Shown here in pieces: positions 18,560 through 27,292 of a DNA stretch of 52,995 nucleotides. The position numbers and the translations under genes are program-made. Below the pieces are notes generated by a model. It was not told the origin of the DNA. It did no database searches and saw only the letters and a program-made list of their open reading frames with translations. The stretch comes from Rhodocyclaceae bacterium (lineage in GTDB: Bacteria; Pseudomonadota; Gammaproteobacteria; Burkholderiales; Rhodocyclaceae), in contig JAGRFZ010000013.1 in assembly GCA_020445785.1 (NCBI GenBank), positions 42,633 to 95,627 of the forward strand, given 5' to 3'. Numbering within the stretch: position 1 is the stretch's first letter; each line of letters opens with the position of its first letter.

Positions 18560-19126
18560 ATGATTGAGACCGACCTGCAACAGGGCACACGGGCCACCGC
18601 ACCGGACCTCGACTGGAGCCAGGTGCGCGAGACCGTATTGATGCTGCAACTCGCCGCGGCGCAGATCGAAGCCGCAATGCGCGAGGGCAACAGCTCGGTG
18701 GACGTGCTGACCAACAGCTTCACGACACTGGCCGGCAACATGCGCAAGATCGGCTGTACCGCCGCGGAACTGCCCGACACGCCGGCCACCGGACCGATCA
18801 AGGCCCAACTCACGGCCCAGGCCGAAGAAGCGGGGCAGATGGTGCATTCCTCGATCGTCGCGTTCCAGTTCTACGACAAGCTCGCGCAGCGGCTTGCCCA
18901 TGTCTGCCACAGCCTCGAAGCGCTCGGCGGCCTGGTCGCCGACAAGAGCCGCCTCTTCAATCCGTCCGAATGGGTCGGGCTGCAGGAGAAGATCCGCTCG
19001 CGCTACTCGACCGCCGAAGAGCACGACATGTTCCAGGCTGTGATGCGCGGGGTCGGGGTTCAGCAGGCGCTCGAAGAGTATCTCGCGAGTGCCGACAACA
19101 GCGGCGAGAGCGTCGAACTCTTCTAG
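18560..19126 (+). CDS. Predicted motility or chemotaxis accessory protein
   Basis: A 188-residue, mostly helical soluble protein without a signal peptide or known enzymatic motif. The central helix FQFYDKLAQRLAHVCHSLEAL is reminiscent of the FQD-type helix of chemotaxis phosphatases such as CheZ. That resemblance is weak and I do not claim homology. The stronger clue is the sigma-28-type promoter just upstream, which is the class controlling late flagellar and chemotaxis genes. The ATG at 18560 follows AAGGA and is preferred over the longer frame from 18470, which would cross the promoter. Confidence 0.75.
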   Translation: MIETDLQQGTRATAPDLDWSQVRETVLMLQLAAAQIEAAMREGNSSVDVLTNSFTTLAGNMRKIGCTAAELPDTPATGPIKAQLTAQAEEAGQMVHSSIVAFQFYDKLAQRLAHVCHSLEALGGLVADKSRLFNPSEWVGLQEKIRSRYSTAEEHDMFQAVMRGVGVQQALEEYLASADNSGESVELF

Positions 19127-19211
19127 GTGCCTGTCGGGCTCGCGCGCCCTGATGGCGCCGGCGGCCGCCCCGTGAGACGATGCGGAGGTCGCGTCCGAAT
19201 CGAGGCATCCC

Positions 19212-20264
19212 ATGAAATTGTGCAGCCTGGACCGGGGAGGTCGTGACGGCCGCCTCGCGGTCGTCAGCCGCGATCTCACGACATGCCAGACCGTCGACGG
19301 TATCGCGCCGACGATGCAGTCGGCCCTCGACGACTGGACACGCTGCGAGCCGCAGCTGCGCGAAGTCGCCGCAGCCCTGGAAAATGCGCATGCCCGCCAT
19401 GCCGAACCTTTCGATCCGCGCGCCTGCCTCGCGCCCTTGCCCCGCGCATTCCAATGGGCCGACGGCTCGTCCTATCTGAGCCACGTCAGACTCGCCCGTC
19501 AGGCACGTGGTGCGGCACCGCCGGACGACCTGGAAACGGTGCCGTTGATGTACCAGGGTGGCTCCGACGATCTCTTGCCCAGCCACGCCGAGGTCGCGGC
19601 GGACCCGGCCTGGGGCGCGGATTTCGAGGCGGAACTCGCAGTCATCCTCGACGACGTGCCCGCAGCGACCGGCGAGGCCGGCGCCGCATCGCGGATTCGC
19701 CTGCTGACCCTGGTCAATGATGTCTCGCTGCGCGCGCTGATCCCGGCCGAGCTGGCCCGCGGATTCGGCTTCTTCCAATCGAAGCCGGCCAGCAGCTTTG
19801 CGCCGGTGGCGGCCACGCCGGACGAGCTGGGACCGGCCTGGCAGGCATGCCGGGTTCATCTTCAGATGCGGGTGGATCTCAACGGCCGTCCGTTCGGGCG
19901 CGTCGACGCCGGGCCGACCATGCATTTTTCGTTTGCCCGGCTGATCGCCCATGCCGCCCGCACGCGACGTCTGGCCGCCGGCACCATCATCGGCTCCGGC
20001 ACCGTGTCGGCACCGCAGGCCGATCTGGCCTCCTCGTTGGTCGAAAACGGCGGCAGCGGTTGCTGCTGCCTGCTCGAGCGGCGCCTCATGGAAACGATCG
20101 AAGCGGGCGCGGCAAGTACGCCGCTGATGTGTCCCGGCGACCGGGTTCGGATCGAGATGCTCGATCGCGACGGCGCCAGCGTGTTCGGCGCCATCGACAA
20201 TCGCTATGTCGCTCCGATCGGAGCGCCGGTGGGCAACGACAAGACTGCTCAGGCCCCCAGGTGA
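19212..20264 (+). CDS. Fumarylacetoacetate hydrolase family protein
   Basis: A 350-residue protein of the FAH fold. These enzymes cleave C-C bonds of acylpyruvates and related beta-diketo acids with a divalent metal. Visible landmarks are QWADGSSYLSH, a metal-ligand Glu region in DFEAELAVILDD, LVNDVSLRALIP, FGFFQSKPASSFAP and GTIIGSGTVSAP. Length and motifs fit the proteobacterial subgroup often linked to aromatic amino-acid breakdown, but no such genes are near. The last 16 bases overlap the convergent small gene. Confidence 0.9.
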   Translation: MKLCSLDRGGRDGRLAVVSRDLTTCQTVDGIAPTMQSALDDWTRCEPQLREVAAALENAHARHAEPFDPRACLAPLPRAFQWADGSSYLSHVRLARQARGAAPPDDLETVPLMYQGGSDDLLPSHAEVAADPAWGADFEAELAVILDDVPAATGEAGAASRIRLLTLVNDVSLRALIPAELARGFGFFQSKPASSFAPVAATPDELGPAWQACRVHLQMRVDLNGRPFGRVDAGPTMHFSFARLIAHAARTRRLAAGTIIGSGTVSAPQADLASSLVENGGSGCCCLLERRLMETIEAGAASTPLMCPGDRVRIEMLDRDGASVFGAIDNRYVAPIGAPVGNDKTAQAPR

Positions 20265-20629
20265 TAGCGCAGCAGGCCGCGACGTCCGCTGCCGAGGCGC
20301 AGGGCATGCTCCTCGGCGAACGAGCCGGCCTGCAACTGGACCAGATACTCGCCGGCCGGCAGCGGCCCGACCGTGCACTTGCCGTGGGTACGTGCGTTGA
20401 GCACACAGCGACCTGCGGCATCGAGCACGCGCACGCTGATCGGCTCGGCCACGTCCTCTTCGGTACTGCCGATCTTGGGCGCGAGCTTCAGTGGAAACAG
20501 CGGCGTCGCGTCGGTGGCCTCCTGCCTGCCCGCCGTTGCCGCCGCCGAGCTGGCAGCCGTCGGAAGGGCGATGGCAAAGGCGGCGGTACGCAGGATCTGG
20601 CGCACCGTGGTGTCGGTCTGGCGATTCAT
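20249..20629 (-). CDS. Small secreted protein with a beta-sandwich-like C-terminal half
   Basis: A 126-residue protein with a signal peptide (MNRQTDTTVRQILRTAAFAIAL, Ala-rich end near 30). It is followed by a segment, VRVLDAAGRCVLN ... GPLPAGEYLVQLQAG, resembling small peptidase-associated beta-sandwich domains. Two cysteines may form a disulfide. The ATG at 20629 follows GGAGCC. The signal peptide closely resembles that of the next small gene upstream (20767-20994). It lies downstream of htrA on the same strand. Function unknown. Confidence 0.75.
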   Translation of the reverse strand: MNRQTDTTVRQILRTAAFAIALPTAASSAAATAGRQEATDATPLFPLKLAPKIGSTEEDVAEPISVRVLDAAGRCVLNARTHGKCTVGPLPAGEYLVQLQAGSFAEEHALRLGSGRRGLLRYHLGA

Positions 20630-20766
20630 CAAAGGCTCCGGTCGCGCCGCCGCTCGTGGACGGCAGGCATGCATCAAGTTACGAAATCTGGGGGTGACTT
20701 GTCCGCGGGACAAGGGGCAAAACAAAAAAAATCGGTGGCCCGCAGCCGGCATCGGTACGGTTCGTG

Positions 20767-20994
20767 TCATCGACGCTCGCGCGAAACGCCATGTGGACTC
20801 CGGGGAATCCGATATTCTCTCTCGGAATCGATGCCCGACGCCAGTGCCAGTGACGAATTTCCACCGCCCGGCGGCGTCGATGCTGTCCGCATGACTTCCA
20901 TCGTGCCCGCCTGGGCCGCCTCGTTGCCGAGCGCCAGGGCGACCGCCGCAGTTCGTAGAAACTGCCGGATCGTGGTTTGCGAGATATTCTTCAT
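20767..20994 (-). CDS. Very small secreted protein downstream of htrA
   Basis: A 75-residue product with a strong AGGAGG ribosome site five bases before the ATG. It has a signal-peptide-like start, TTIRQFLRTAAVALALG, with predicted cleavage after AAQA, leaving about 45 residues rich in Ser, Gly and Arg. The N-terminus is nearly a copy of that of the 126-residue neighbour (TT[IV]RQ[FI]LRTAA), but the mature parts do not match. It could be a truncated duplicate or a genuine small exported peptide. It begins 50 bases after htrA ends. Confidence 0.65.
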   Translation of the reverse strand: MKNISQTTIRQFLRTAAVALALGNEAAQAGTMEVMRTASTPPGGGNSSLALASGIDSEREYRIPRSPHGVSRERR

Positions 20995-21044
20995 GTCCAC
21001 CTCCTCTCGGGGCGGACGGGCGGCATCGTCCGCCCGTCGCCCGC

Positions 21045-22490
21045 TCATCCGATTTCCACCGGAACGAAAATCCGCGCGTCATTGCGCTGGACCAACAGCG
21101 CCACGTGCTTGCCTGCCCCGTCCAGCAGTTTTTTCAGGGCAGCGACGCCGTCCACCGCACGGCCGTTGAGCGCGAGTACCACGTCGCCGGGCCGGATGCC
21201 GGCCCGCGATGCCGGGCCGGCGACCTCGAGCACCAGCAGCCCTTCCTCGACGCCGCTGCGACGTCGTTCGTCGTCGGTAAGCGGTCGCAGCGCGAGGCCC
21301 AGGCGACCCTGGTCGGCATCGCCCGGCGTGGCTCCGGCGATCGCAGGGCTCTCGAGACGCCCGACCTCGACCTCGAGCCGGATGCGCTTTCCGTCTCGCC
21401 ACACCGTCAGTACGGCGTCGCTGCCGGGCGTCATGGCCGCGACCTTGGGCGGCAGCTCGGCCGATCGCGCGACCGGACTGCCGTCGAGTTCGAGGATGAC
21501 ATCGCCCGAGCGCAGGCCGGCACGGTCGGCCGGACTGTCCTTTTCGACCTGGGTCACCAGCGCGCCGCGGGCGGAATCCAGGCCGAAGGATTCGGCCAGT
21601 CCCTGGTTCACGTCCTGGATGCCGACGCCCATCCGGCCACGGGTGACGCGGCCATCGGCCACCAACTGGTTCTTGATTCCCGCCGCGACGTCGATCGGTA
21701 TCGCGAAGGACAGGCCCTGATAGCCGCCCGAGCGGGAGTAGATCTGCGAATTGATGCCGATCACTTCGCCCGCCATGTTGATCAACGGCCCACCGGAGTT
21801 GCCCGGATTGATCGCAACGTCGGTCTGAATGAACGGCACATAGCCTTCGTCCGGCAGCGACCGGGACTTGGCCGAGACAATGCCGGCCGTGACACTGTTT
21901 TCGAAGCCGAACGGCGATCCGATCGCCAGCACCCAGTCGCCGACGCGGGCGCTGTCGGGGTCGCCGAGCGGCACCGTAGGCAGGTTCTCGGCGTCGATCT
22001 GCAGCACGGCGACGTCGCTGGGCTTGTCGATGCCGATCACGCGCGCGGTGAATTCCCGCCGGTCGGTGAGGCGTACGGTGACCGAGGTGGCGTTGTCCAC
22101 GACGTGGGCGTTGGTGAGGATCACGCCATCGCCGCTGACGATGAAGCCCGAGCCCTGCCCACGGACGGTACGCTCGGCGCCGTGGGGCTGGGACGGCCCG
22201 AAACGCTTGAAGAAGTCCGGCAGTTCGAGACCGGGTGGAAGCTGGGGCAGATGGGAACGCGCGGCGGTACGCACCGTGCCTTCGACCGAAATATTCACGA
22301 CGGCCGGGCCCAGACGCTCGGCGATCGCGCGAAAGTCGGGCAGCGCCGCGACGCTGGTCGCGACCGGCGCCACGTTCGCCGCTGCCGCGTGGGCGTCGCC
22401 GATTGCGCTCCGGCCCAGATAATAGCTGCCGCCGACGGCCAGCGTGACGGCGAGCGCCGTCGCACTGCGTCGCAGTCGAATGGAATGCAT
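21045..22490 (-). CDS. HtrA/DegP-family periplasmic serine protease
   Basis: A 481-residue periplasmic quality-control protease. A signal/anchor segment (about 9-35) precedes a trypsin-like domain. The catalytic triad is His in TNAHVV, Asp in KPSDVAVLQ and Ser in GNSGGPLIN. Two PDZ domains follow: one starting RGRMGVGIQDV with GDVILELDG, the second with GLALRPL and RPGDVVLALNG. The length and two PDZ domains match DegP, DegQ and MucD. A PmrA-like box lies upstream (22563-22579), and AAGGAGAA precedes the ATG. Two small secreted proteins follow in the same direction. Confidence 0.95.
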   Translation of the reverse strand: MHSIRLRRSATALAVTLAVGGSYYLGRSAIGDAHAAAANVAPVATSVAALPDFRAIAERLGPAVVNISVEGTVRTAARSHLPQLPPGLELPDFFKRFGPSQPHGAERTVRGQGSGFIVSGDGVILTNAHVVDNATSVTVRLTDRREFTARVIGIDKPSDVAVLQIDAENLPTVPLGDPDSARVGDWVLAIGSPFGFENSVTAGIVSAKSRSLPDEGYVPFIQTDVAINPGNSGGPLINMAGEVIGINSQIYSRSGGYQGLSFAIPIDVAAGIKNQLVADGRVTRGRMGVGIQDVNQGLAESFGLDSARGALVTQVEKDSPADRAGLRSGDVILELDGSPVARSAELPPKVAAMTPGSDAVLTVWRDGKRIRLEVEVGRLESPAIAGATPGDADQGRLGLALRPLTDDERRRSGVEEGLLVLEVAGPASRAGIRPGDVVLALNGRAVDGVAALKKLLDGAGKHVALLVQRNDARIFVPVEIG

Positions 22491-22562
22491 GGCTGTTCTC
22501 CTTTTGTCGATCTCGTTGGTCGCGCGTCGTCGCGCTGTGGCATCGACTATCGGAGAAGTGGA

Positions 22563-22579
22563 CTTAAACCAGACTTAAG
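22563..22579 (-). promoter_or_regulatory. PmrA/QseB-type direct-repeat operator upstream of htrA
   Basis: On the minus strand the sequence reads CTTAAG-TCTGG-TTTAAG, an exact fit to the YTTAAK-N5-YTTAAK box bound by PmrA/BasR-type OmpR-family regulators. It lies about 73-89 bases before the htrA ATG. A possible -10 (GATAGT, 22547-22552) sits ten bases downstream, so the box would overlap the -35 region as in activated promoters. A regulator of this class is encoded at 26612-27274. Confidence 0.55.
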
Positions 22580-22630
22580 GCGGCGGCGAAGGCCTGTAAC
22601 AGAAGCTTGCGGGGAGGACGCGCGGGGCGC

Positions 22631-22834
22631 TCATCGGGTATTGAATCCGGCCTCCTCGACCGCGGCGCGGATTTCCCCCTCGCTGAGCATGTCGGTGTGC
22701 TCGATCGTGGCCCGTCCGGTGGCGACGTCCACCTCGGAATGGGAAATGCACGGCAGATCCTGGATGGCGTTCATGACGGCACGCAGGTCTTCGTCGGTGC
22801 GCAGCCCCTCGATCTCGAATTCGGTGGTCGACAT
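22631..22834 (-). CDS. HMA-like small protein lacking the metal-binding cysteine pair
   Basis: A 67-residue protein with the beta-alpha-beta-beta-alpha-beta pattern of heavy-metal-associated domains (FEIEGLRTDEDLRAVMNAI ... SEVDVATGRATIEH ... IRAAVEEAGF). In the position of the usual MxCxxC loop it has GLRTDED, so the canonical metal ligands are absent; the single cysteine is in the LPCI turn. It may have lost metal transfer and serve as a binding module, or bind metal differently. No copper ATPase gene is adjacent. Confidence 0.8.
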   Translation of the reverse strand: MSTTEFEIEGLRTDEDLRAVMNAIQDLPCISHSEVDVATGRATIEHTDMLSEGEIRAAVEEAGFNTR

Positions 22835-22945
22835 GGTCTCGGCTCCTGACGTGGGAAGGGTCGCCCGCCCGAGAATCCAGGAGAATCGCCCACCGTGTCA
22901 AGCGCCGCCGCGGGATCGCTGCGCGCGCTCCGTGGCGCTTCCCGG

Positions 22946-24211
22946 TCAGCGCAGAAGCCCTCGCAGGCGCGTCCAAAGGCCCGGCACGGCGCGCAAGGCA
23001 GCGGGCCGCTCGATCTCGCCGGCCAGCAACAGGGCGCCGACGTCCTGCTCCGGAGGCACCGACACCTCGACTCGCACCGGACCCCGGCCGCGACCGATCC
23101 GGTGCCGGAACTCCCATCCCGAAAGCGCCATCGCCGGGTCGTCGAACCAGCGTGCCACATCTTCCCGCGGACGCCCCGTCGGACACCGCATCCGCTGCCC
23201 GTCGACGGCGACGTCCACTGCGTCGAGCGGGGCCTGATCGAACGACGCCGCCCAGCCGCGCAGATAGAGTTCGCCATCGCCCGACAGGCGGCGCTCGTCG
23301 ACCCATCCCCATCCGCCGTAGCGAAAGCCGTCCAGGCCACCCAGATCCTTGCCCGCACGCGCGGCCAGCACATAGACATCCTGCTCGTGGGCCAGCAGGC
23401 GAGGGAGGCGGACGTAGCCATGGCCGTCGCCGCAAAGCCGGGCGATCGTAGCCGACACGTAGGCCTCGCTGACGTAAGTCGTACCGTAGATGGCAGTTTC
23501 GAGATCGGCGTTCTCACTATGCGGCTGGAACAGAATTCCGCTGGCTTCGGGAAATGCCTGGCCGGCAGGGAGCAATCGACGATCGTGCACGCTGAAGCAC
23601 AGCACGCCGTCCGGCGCCAGACATGCCGTGAGCCGTGCCAGCCAGGCTTCGAAGAGATGGCCCGGCAGGTGGGAAAACAGCGAAGCGACCCAGATGACAT
23701 CGAACTGGCGATCGGGTGAGAAACGCCCGGGGTCGGCAAAGGACGACAGCGTCGCTACGCCGAACCGCTCGCCGACGAAGGCGAGGCACTCGTCCTGGAT
23801 CTCCGACGCCAGAATCTGCCCGGGACGCAGGCCGAGGGTCAGGAAGCGCAGCAGGCGTCCGTAGCCGCAAGCGAAATCCAGCACCCGGAGCTCGTCGAGT
23901 CGATCGGGAAACAGGCGTTGAAGAATCTGCCAGACCACCCCGTACTGCTGGAGCGCCACGTTGAAGTACTGGCTGACGGCTGCATTCGGATCTCGCAGGT
24001 GGGCGAGGGAGTGCAGCAGCATCTGGTCCTTAGGATGGATCGACGCGTGTGACCGCGGCAGGACGGAATGCGGCACCCGTGGCGGCATCACGCGACCCAG
24101 CGCGGCCCGGAAGTGGTCGCTGGTGCTGAGCGCGTGGGCGCGGTCCAGCAGTGACGGTTCGATCATTCTGAGCGGTCCTGTCGGCGTTTCGTCGGAAACG
24201 AGCCTGGGCAT
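22946..24211 (-). CDS. SAM-dependent methyltransferase with a C-terminal beta-rich domain
   Basis: A 421-residue protein. A class I methyltransferase core spans about residues 80-230, with motif I VLDFACGYGRLLRF and an acidic residue after strand 2 (ASEIQDE). The C-terminal 130 residues carry GDGELYLRGWAAS, resembling beta-sandwich segments attached to glycan or surface enzymes. The start could also be the ATG at 24166 (MIEPSL); neither start has a clear ribosome site. The substrate is unknown. A sugar or lipid target would fit the extra domain but is inference. Confidence 0.8.
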   Translation of the reverse strand: MPRLVSDETPTGPLRMIEPSLLDRAHALSTSDHFRAALGRVMPPRVPHSVLPRSHASIHPKDQMLLHSLAHLRDPNAAVSQYFNVALQQYGVVWQILQRLFPDRLDELRVLDFACGYGRLLRFLTLGLRPGQILASEIQDECLAFVGERFGVATLSSFADPGRFSPDRQFDVIWVASLFSHLPGHLFEAWLARLTACLAPDGVLCFSVHDRRLLPAGQAFPEASGILFQPHSENADLETAIYGTTYVSEAYVSATIARLCGDGHGYVRLPRLLAHEQDVYVLAARAGKDLGGLDGFRYGGWGWVDERRLSGDGELYLRGWAASFDQAPLDAVDVAVDGQRMRCPTGRPREDVARWFDDPAMALSGWEFRHRIGRGRGPVRVEVSVPPEQDVGALLLAGEIERPAALRAVPGLWTRLRGLLR

Positions 24212-24267
24212 CGATCCGAAGGCGGGTGCCGCGCCGGAGGCGCGCCAACCCTTTGCGGTGCGTGCGG

Positions 24268-24687
24268 CTATTTCGCGAACAGCCGCCCGATGTCGGCGAA
24301 GGCCTTGAACTCGAGCGCATTGCCCGATGGATCGAGCAGGAACATCGTCGCCTGCTCACCGACCTGCCCGGCGAAACGGACGTGCGGTTCGATCACGAAT
24401 TCGGTGTTTGCCGCCCGCAAGCGGGCGGCGAGTGCGTCGAACTGCGCCAACGTCAGGACCACACCGAAGTGCGGCACGGGCACCTCGTCGCCATCGACCG
24501 GATTGGTCGCGCGGCGTCCCACATCGCCCGGCGCGAGGTGCGCGACGATCTGATGGCCGTAGAGGTCGAAGTCGACCCAGTGGCTGTCGCTGCGCCCTTC
24601 CGGACAGCCGAGCAACCCCCCGTAGAAGCGCCGCGCGGCGCCGAGGTCGTCGACCGGAAAAGCGAGGTGGAAGGGTTGGGCAGGCAT
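24268..24687 (-). CDS. VOC (glyoxalase/dioxygenase fold) family protein
   Basis: A 139-residue single protein of the vicinal-oxygen-chelate fold with two beta-alpha-beta-beta-beta modules. The first begins [23 protein letters not shown] and the second has [18 protein letters not shown] and [15 protein letters not shown]. Putative metal ligands are His7, a mid-protein His and the terminal Glu of NALEFK. The pattern resembles glyoxalase-like dioxygenases, but the substrate is unknown. The larger frame extending to 25260 overlaps the next gene and is not used. Confidence 0.88.
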   Translation of the reverse strand: MPAQPFHLAFPVDDLGAARRFYGGLLGCPEGRSDSHWVDFDLYGHQIVAHLAPGDVGRRATNPVDGDEVPVPHFGVVLTLAQFDALAARLRAANTEFVIEPHVRFAGQVGEQATMFLLDPSGNALEFKAFADIGRLFAK

Positions 24688-24785
24688 GGGCGGCTCCGTC
24701 GCGGGAGCAACGATGATCGCAGGCTCCCGGTTGCCGCGCCAGAGAATTCGTAGCCGGGCCCGAAATCCCGTCGAATACCTTCGGC

Positions 24786-25226
24786 TCAACCGTAGCCGGG
24801 ATCGGAACGGGGCTCGACGGTCGGCCCATCGCCGACCGACGTCTGCGCTGCCGGGCACAGTACCTCGCGCACCCGCGCGAGCAACACCGCAGGTTTGAAC
24901 GGCTTGAGGATGTAGCCCTGAATGCCGAGCTCGATCAGCTTGCCGATGACGTCCCGGTCGCCCTCCGCCGTCAGCATGATCACCGGCGTGCGGTCGCCCG
25001 TCTGGCGCAGGCGCGCGACGAACTCGGGTCCATCCATGCCGTGCATATTGACGTCGCACAGAATCAGATCGACCGTTGCGACCGCCAGTTGCTCCAAGGC
25101 CTGCTGTCCGCCGCCGGCCTCGCTGAGCTGCAGCGGTTCCTCCTTCAACACGGCCTTGACGAAGGCGCGGATGCTGGAGACGTCGTCGATGATGAGAATT
25201 CGCTTTTGCACGATCGTGGCAGGCAT
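24786..25226 (-). CDS. CheY-like single-domain response regulator
   Basis: A 146-residue stand-alone receiver domain. The acidic pocket is IIDD near residue 15, the phosphoacceptor Asp is in [11 protein letters not shown] (near 58), the switch Thr is in MLTAEG and the invariant Lys in LKPFK. There is no output domain, so it probably acts by protein contact, as chemotaxis CheY does. A sigma-28-like element lies directly upstream (25256-25282). It follows the histidine kinase gene by 72 bases, so read-through from that operon is also possible. Confidence 0.9.
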   Translation of the reverse strand: MPATIVQKRILIIDDVSSIRAFVKAVLKEEPLQLSEAGGGQQALEQLAVATVDLILCDVNMHGMDGPEFVARLRQTGDRTPVIMLTAEGDRDVIGKLIELGIQGYILKPFKPAVLLARVREVLCPAAQTSVGDGPTVEPRSDPGYG

Positions 25227-25255
25227 CGACCCGCGGTCGTTTTCGATACCGTGCG

Positions 25256-25282
25256 ATCACGGCATTCGCGCGCGCTTCTTGA
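25256..25282 (-). promoter_or_regulatory. Candidate sigma-28 promoter upstream of the CheY-like gene
   Basis: On the minus strand TCAAGAAG (25282-25275), an 11-base spacer and GCCGTGAT (25263-25256) have the spacing and core bases of flagellar promoters. The last four bases of the -10 are poor. Transcription would start about 23 bases before the ATG at 25226. Confidence 0.4.
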
Positions 25283-25298
25283 GCCGCCGACGACGTGC

Positions 25299-26615
25299 TC
25301 AGGCTTTGCTCGGCGGGAATTCGACGCGTACCAGCAGGCCCCCGGCCTCGGCGACACCCAGTTCGATCGCAGCGCCGTGGCGCTCGACGATGGCCTGCAC
25401 GATGGCCAGTCCGAGGCCGCTGCCGGTCTGGCTCTGGCCGCTGCGGCGATAAAAGCGGTCGAACACCCGCTCGCGCTCTGCCGGGGGAATGCCCGGTCCG
25501 CTGTCGGCGATCTCGAGCACGACCCGGCCGCCGTCGGCGCGCACGCTCAGATCGACGCGGCCACCGGCCGGCGTGTAGCGGATCGCGTTGTCGAGCAGGC
25601 TGCCGATCAGGGTGCGCAGCGCGGCGGCGTCACCGATGACGATCGAACTCGGATCGCGACGATCGGCGCCGAGGTCGATGCCTTTGGCCAGTGCCAGCGG
25701 CGAATGATCGGTCATCGCCAGGGTCGCCAGCTCGACCAGATCGACACGCTCCTGGGTCGACCGGGCATCGCTGTCGGGCTCCTGGCGGGCCAGCGTCAGC
25801 AACTGCCCCACCAGGTGGATCGCCCGCTGCAGGCCCAGTTTCAACTCACCCAGTGCCTCGGCCCGCTCGGCATCGTCGGCCGCTCGCTCGGTGAGCTGGA
25901 GCTGGAGCTGGAGCGCCGTGAGCGGCGTGCGCAGTTCGTGGGCGGCATCGGCGACGAAGGCACGCTGCGTGGCGAGCGCCCGTTCGAGGCGGCCGAGCAG
26001 CTCGTTGAGGGCGTCGACCAGCGGCCTCGCCTCGGCCGGCACACCGCCGGCCGCCAGTGGCGCCAGCGCGTCCGGGCGGCGCGCGGCAACGCCGCGGGCA
26101 AGCCGATCGAGGGGGCGCAGTCCGCGTCCGACCATGTACCAGATCATGCCGCCCAGCAGCGGCAGCATCAGAAACAGCGGCAGCAGGGTGCGGATCGCGG
26201 CGGACGCGGCGACCCGGCTGCGCACCCGCATCGGTTGTGCCACCTGCACCACCCGGTCGCGCATCGCCACCGTGAACATCCGCCAGCGCCCCTCGTCGGT
26301 GCGCGCATTGGAATAGCCGAGCTGCGCGGTGGAAGGAAGCTGGCTGTGGGGATTCGACAGATAAAGCTTGAGGCCGCGCGGGTCCCAGATCTGGATGACG
26401 ATGTCGAGCGCCTCCTCGGGTACGCCGGCCGGCGGCGTGATCGGCTGGCCGAAGCGTTGGTCGCGCAATGACAGCGCGAACTGGCGCAGATGATAGTCCA
26501 TCACCTCGTCCACCTCGGCCCGCGCCATGTAGTAGGTAGCGGCCCCGCCGAGCAGGAATGCGGCAACGACCGAGCCGAGCACGTAGACCAGCAGGTCCCT
26601 GCGCAGACTCCTCAC
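25299..26615 (-). CDS. Sensor histidine kinase, QseC/PmrB-like
   Basis: A 438-residue inner-membrane kinase. TM1 lies at about 8-30, then a periplasmic sensor domain of about 115 residues, TM2 near 155-180 and a HAMP linker. The H-box is [20 protein letters not shown], followed by N box [11 protein letters not shown]1 DSGPGIPP and G2 [10 protein letters not shown]. It starts with GTG overlapping the regulator stop (GTGA) and preceded by GGAG, which makes 26615 far more likely than the TTG at 26636. Architecture and partner match QseC/PmrB kinases that sense metals, surface charge or stress. The signal here is unknown. Confidence 0.92.
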   Translation of the reverse strand: MRSLRRDLLVYVLGSVVAAFLLGGAATYYMARAEVDEVMDYHLRQFALSLRDQRFGQPITPPAGVPEEALDIVIQIWDPRGLKLYLSNPHSQLPSTAQLGYSNARTDEGRWRMFTVAMRDRVVQVAQPMRVRSRVAASAAIRTLLPLFLMLPLLGGMIWYMVGRGLRPLDRLARGVAARRPDALAPLAAGGVPAEARPLVDALNELLGRLERALATQRAFVADAAHELRTPLTALQLQLQLTERAADDAERAEALGELKLGLQRAIHLVGQLLTLARQEPDSDARSTQERVDLVELATLAMTDHSPLALAKGIDLGADRRDPSSIVIGDAAALRTLIGSLLDNAIRYTPAGGRVDLSVRADGGRVVLEIADSGPGIPPAERERVFDRFYRRSGQSQTGSGLGLAIVQAIVERHGAAIELGVAEAGGLLVRVEFPPSKA

Positions 26616-27274
26616 GGATTCTCCGGTACGTACCAACCGACGCCACGCAGATTCAGGATCCAGCCGGCACCCAACTTGCGCCGCAGACCATGGATGTAGA
26701 CTTCGATGGCGTTGCTCTCGACTTCCTCGCCCCAGCCGTACAGGCGATCTTCGAGCTGGCTCCGCGACAGCGGCCGGCCGGGCTGTTCGAGCAGCGACTG
26801 CAACAGCGCGAACTCCCGTGCCGACAAGCGTACCGGCCGATCATCGAGGGACACCGCATGGGCCGCCGGATCGAGTGTCAGCGCACCGTGGCTGACCACC
26901 GGTTCGGCCTGGCCACGTTGCCGGCGGCCGAGGGCGCGGACCCGGGCGGCCAATTCGTCCAGATCGAAGGGTTTGACGAGGTAGTCGTCGGCACCCGCGT
27001 CGAGACCCGCGATGCGATCGGCGATCGAATCCCTCGCGGTCAGGATCAGCACCGGTACCGGATTGCCCTCGGTGCGTATCCCTCGCAGCAGACTCAGGCC
27101 GTCCTGCCGCGGCAGGCCGAGATCGAGCAGCACGAGTTCGAACGGGTGGTCACGCAGCGCCAGCGCGGCGGCAACACCGTCCTCGACCCAGTCCACCGCG
27201 TGCCCTTCCTGGCGCAGGCCCCGCTGCACGGCGGCGCCGACCATGGGATCGTCTTCGACCAGCAACAGTCTCAT
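26612..27274 (-). CDS. OmpR-family response regulator, QseB/PmrA-like
   Basis: A 220-residue two-domain regulator. The receiver domain has acidic pocket VEDD, phosphoacceptor Asp in LLDLGLP (near 51), and LTARD and VKPF motifs. The winged-helix DNA-binding domain includes LSAREFALL, NAIEVYIHGLRRKLG and the C-terminal RGVGWYV. The winged-helix sequence is of the QseB/PmrA type. It overlaps its kinase by four bases and starts 19 bases after the DUF1840 gene, so the three form an operon. A matching direct-repeat box precedes htrA in this window. Confidence 0.94.
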   Translation of the reverse strand: MRLLLVEDDPMVGAAVQRGLRQEGHAVDWVEDGVAAALALRDHPFELVLLDLGLPRQDGLSLLRGIRTEGNPVPVLILTARDSIADRIAGLDAGADDYLVKPFDLDELAARVRALGRRQRGQAEPVVSHGALTLDPAAHAVSLDDRPVRLSAREFALLQSLLEQPGRPLSRSQLEDRLYGWGEEVESNAIEVYIHGLRRKLGAGWILNLRGVGWYVPENP

Positions 27275-27292
27275 CGGCCGACCCGTTCCGCC

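Noticed and set aside
20698-20714. Inverted repeat CTTGTCC-GCG-GGACAAG near an A8 tract
   Set aside because: For the minus-strand genes the T run precedes the hairpin instead of following it, so it is not a terminator; no other role could be supported.
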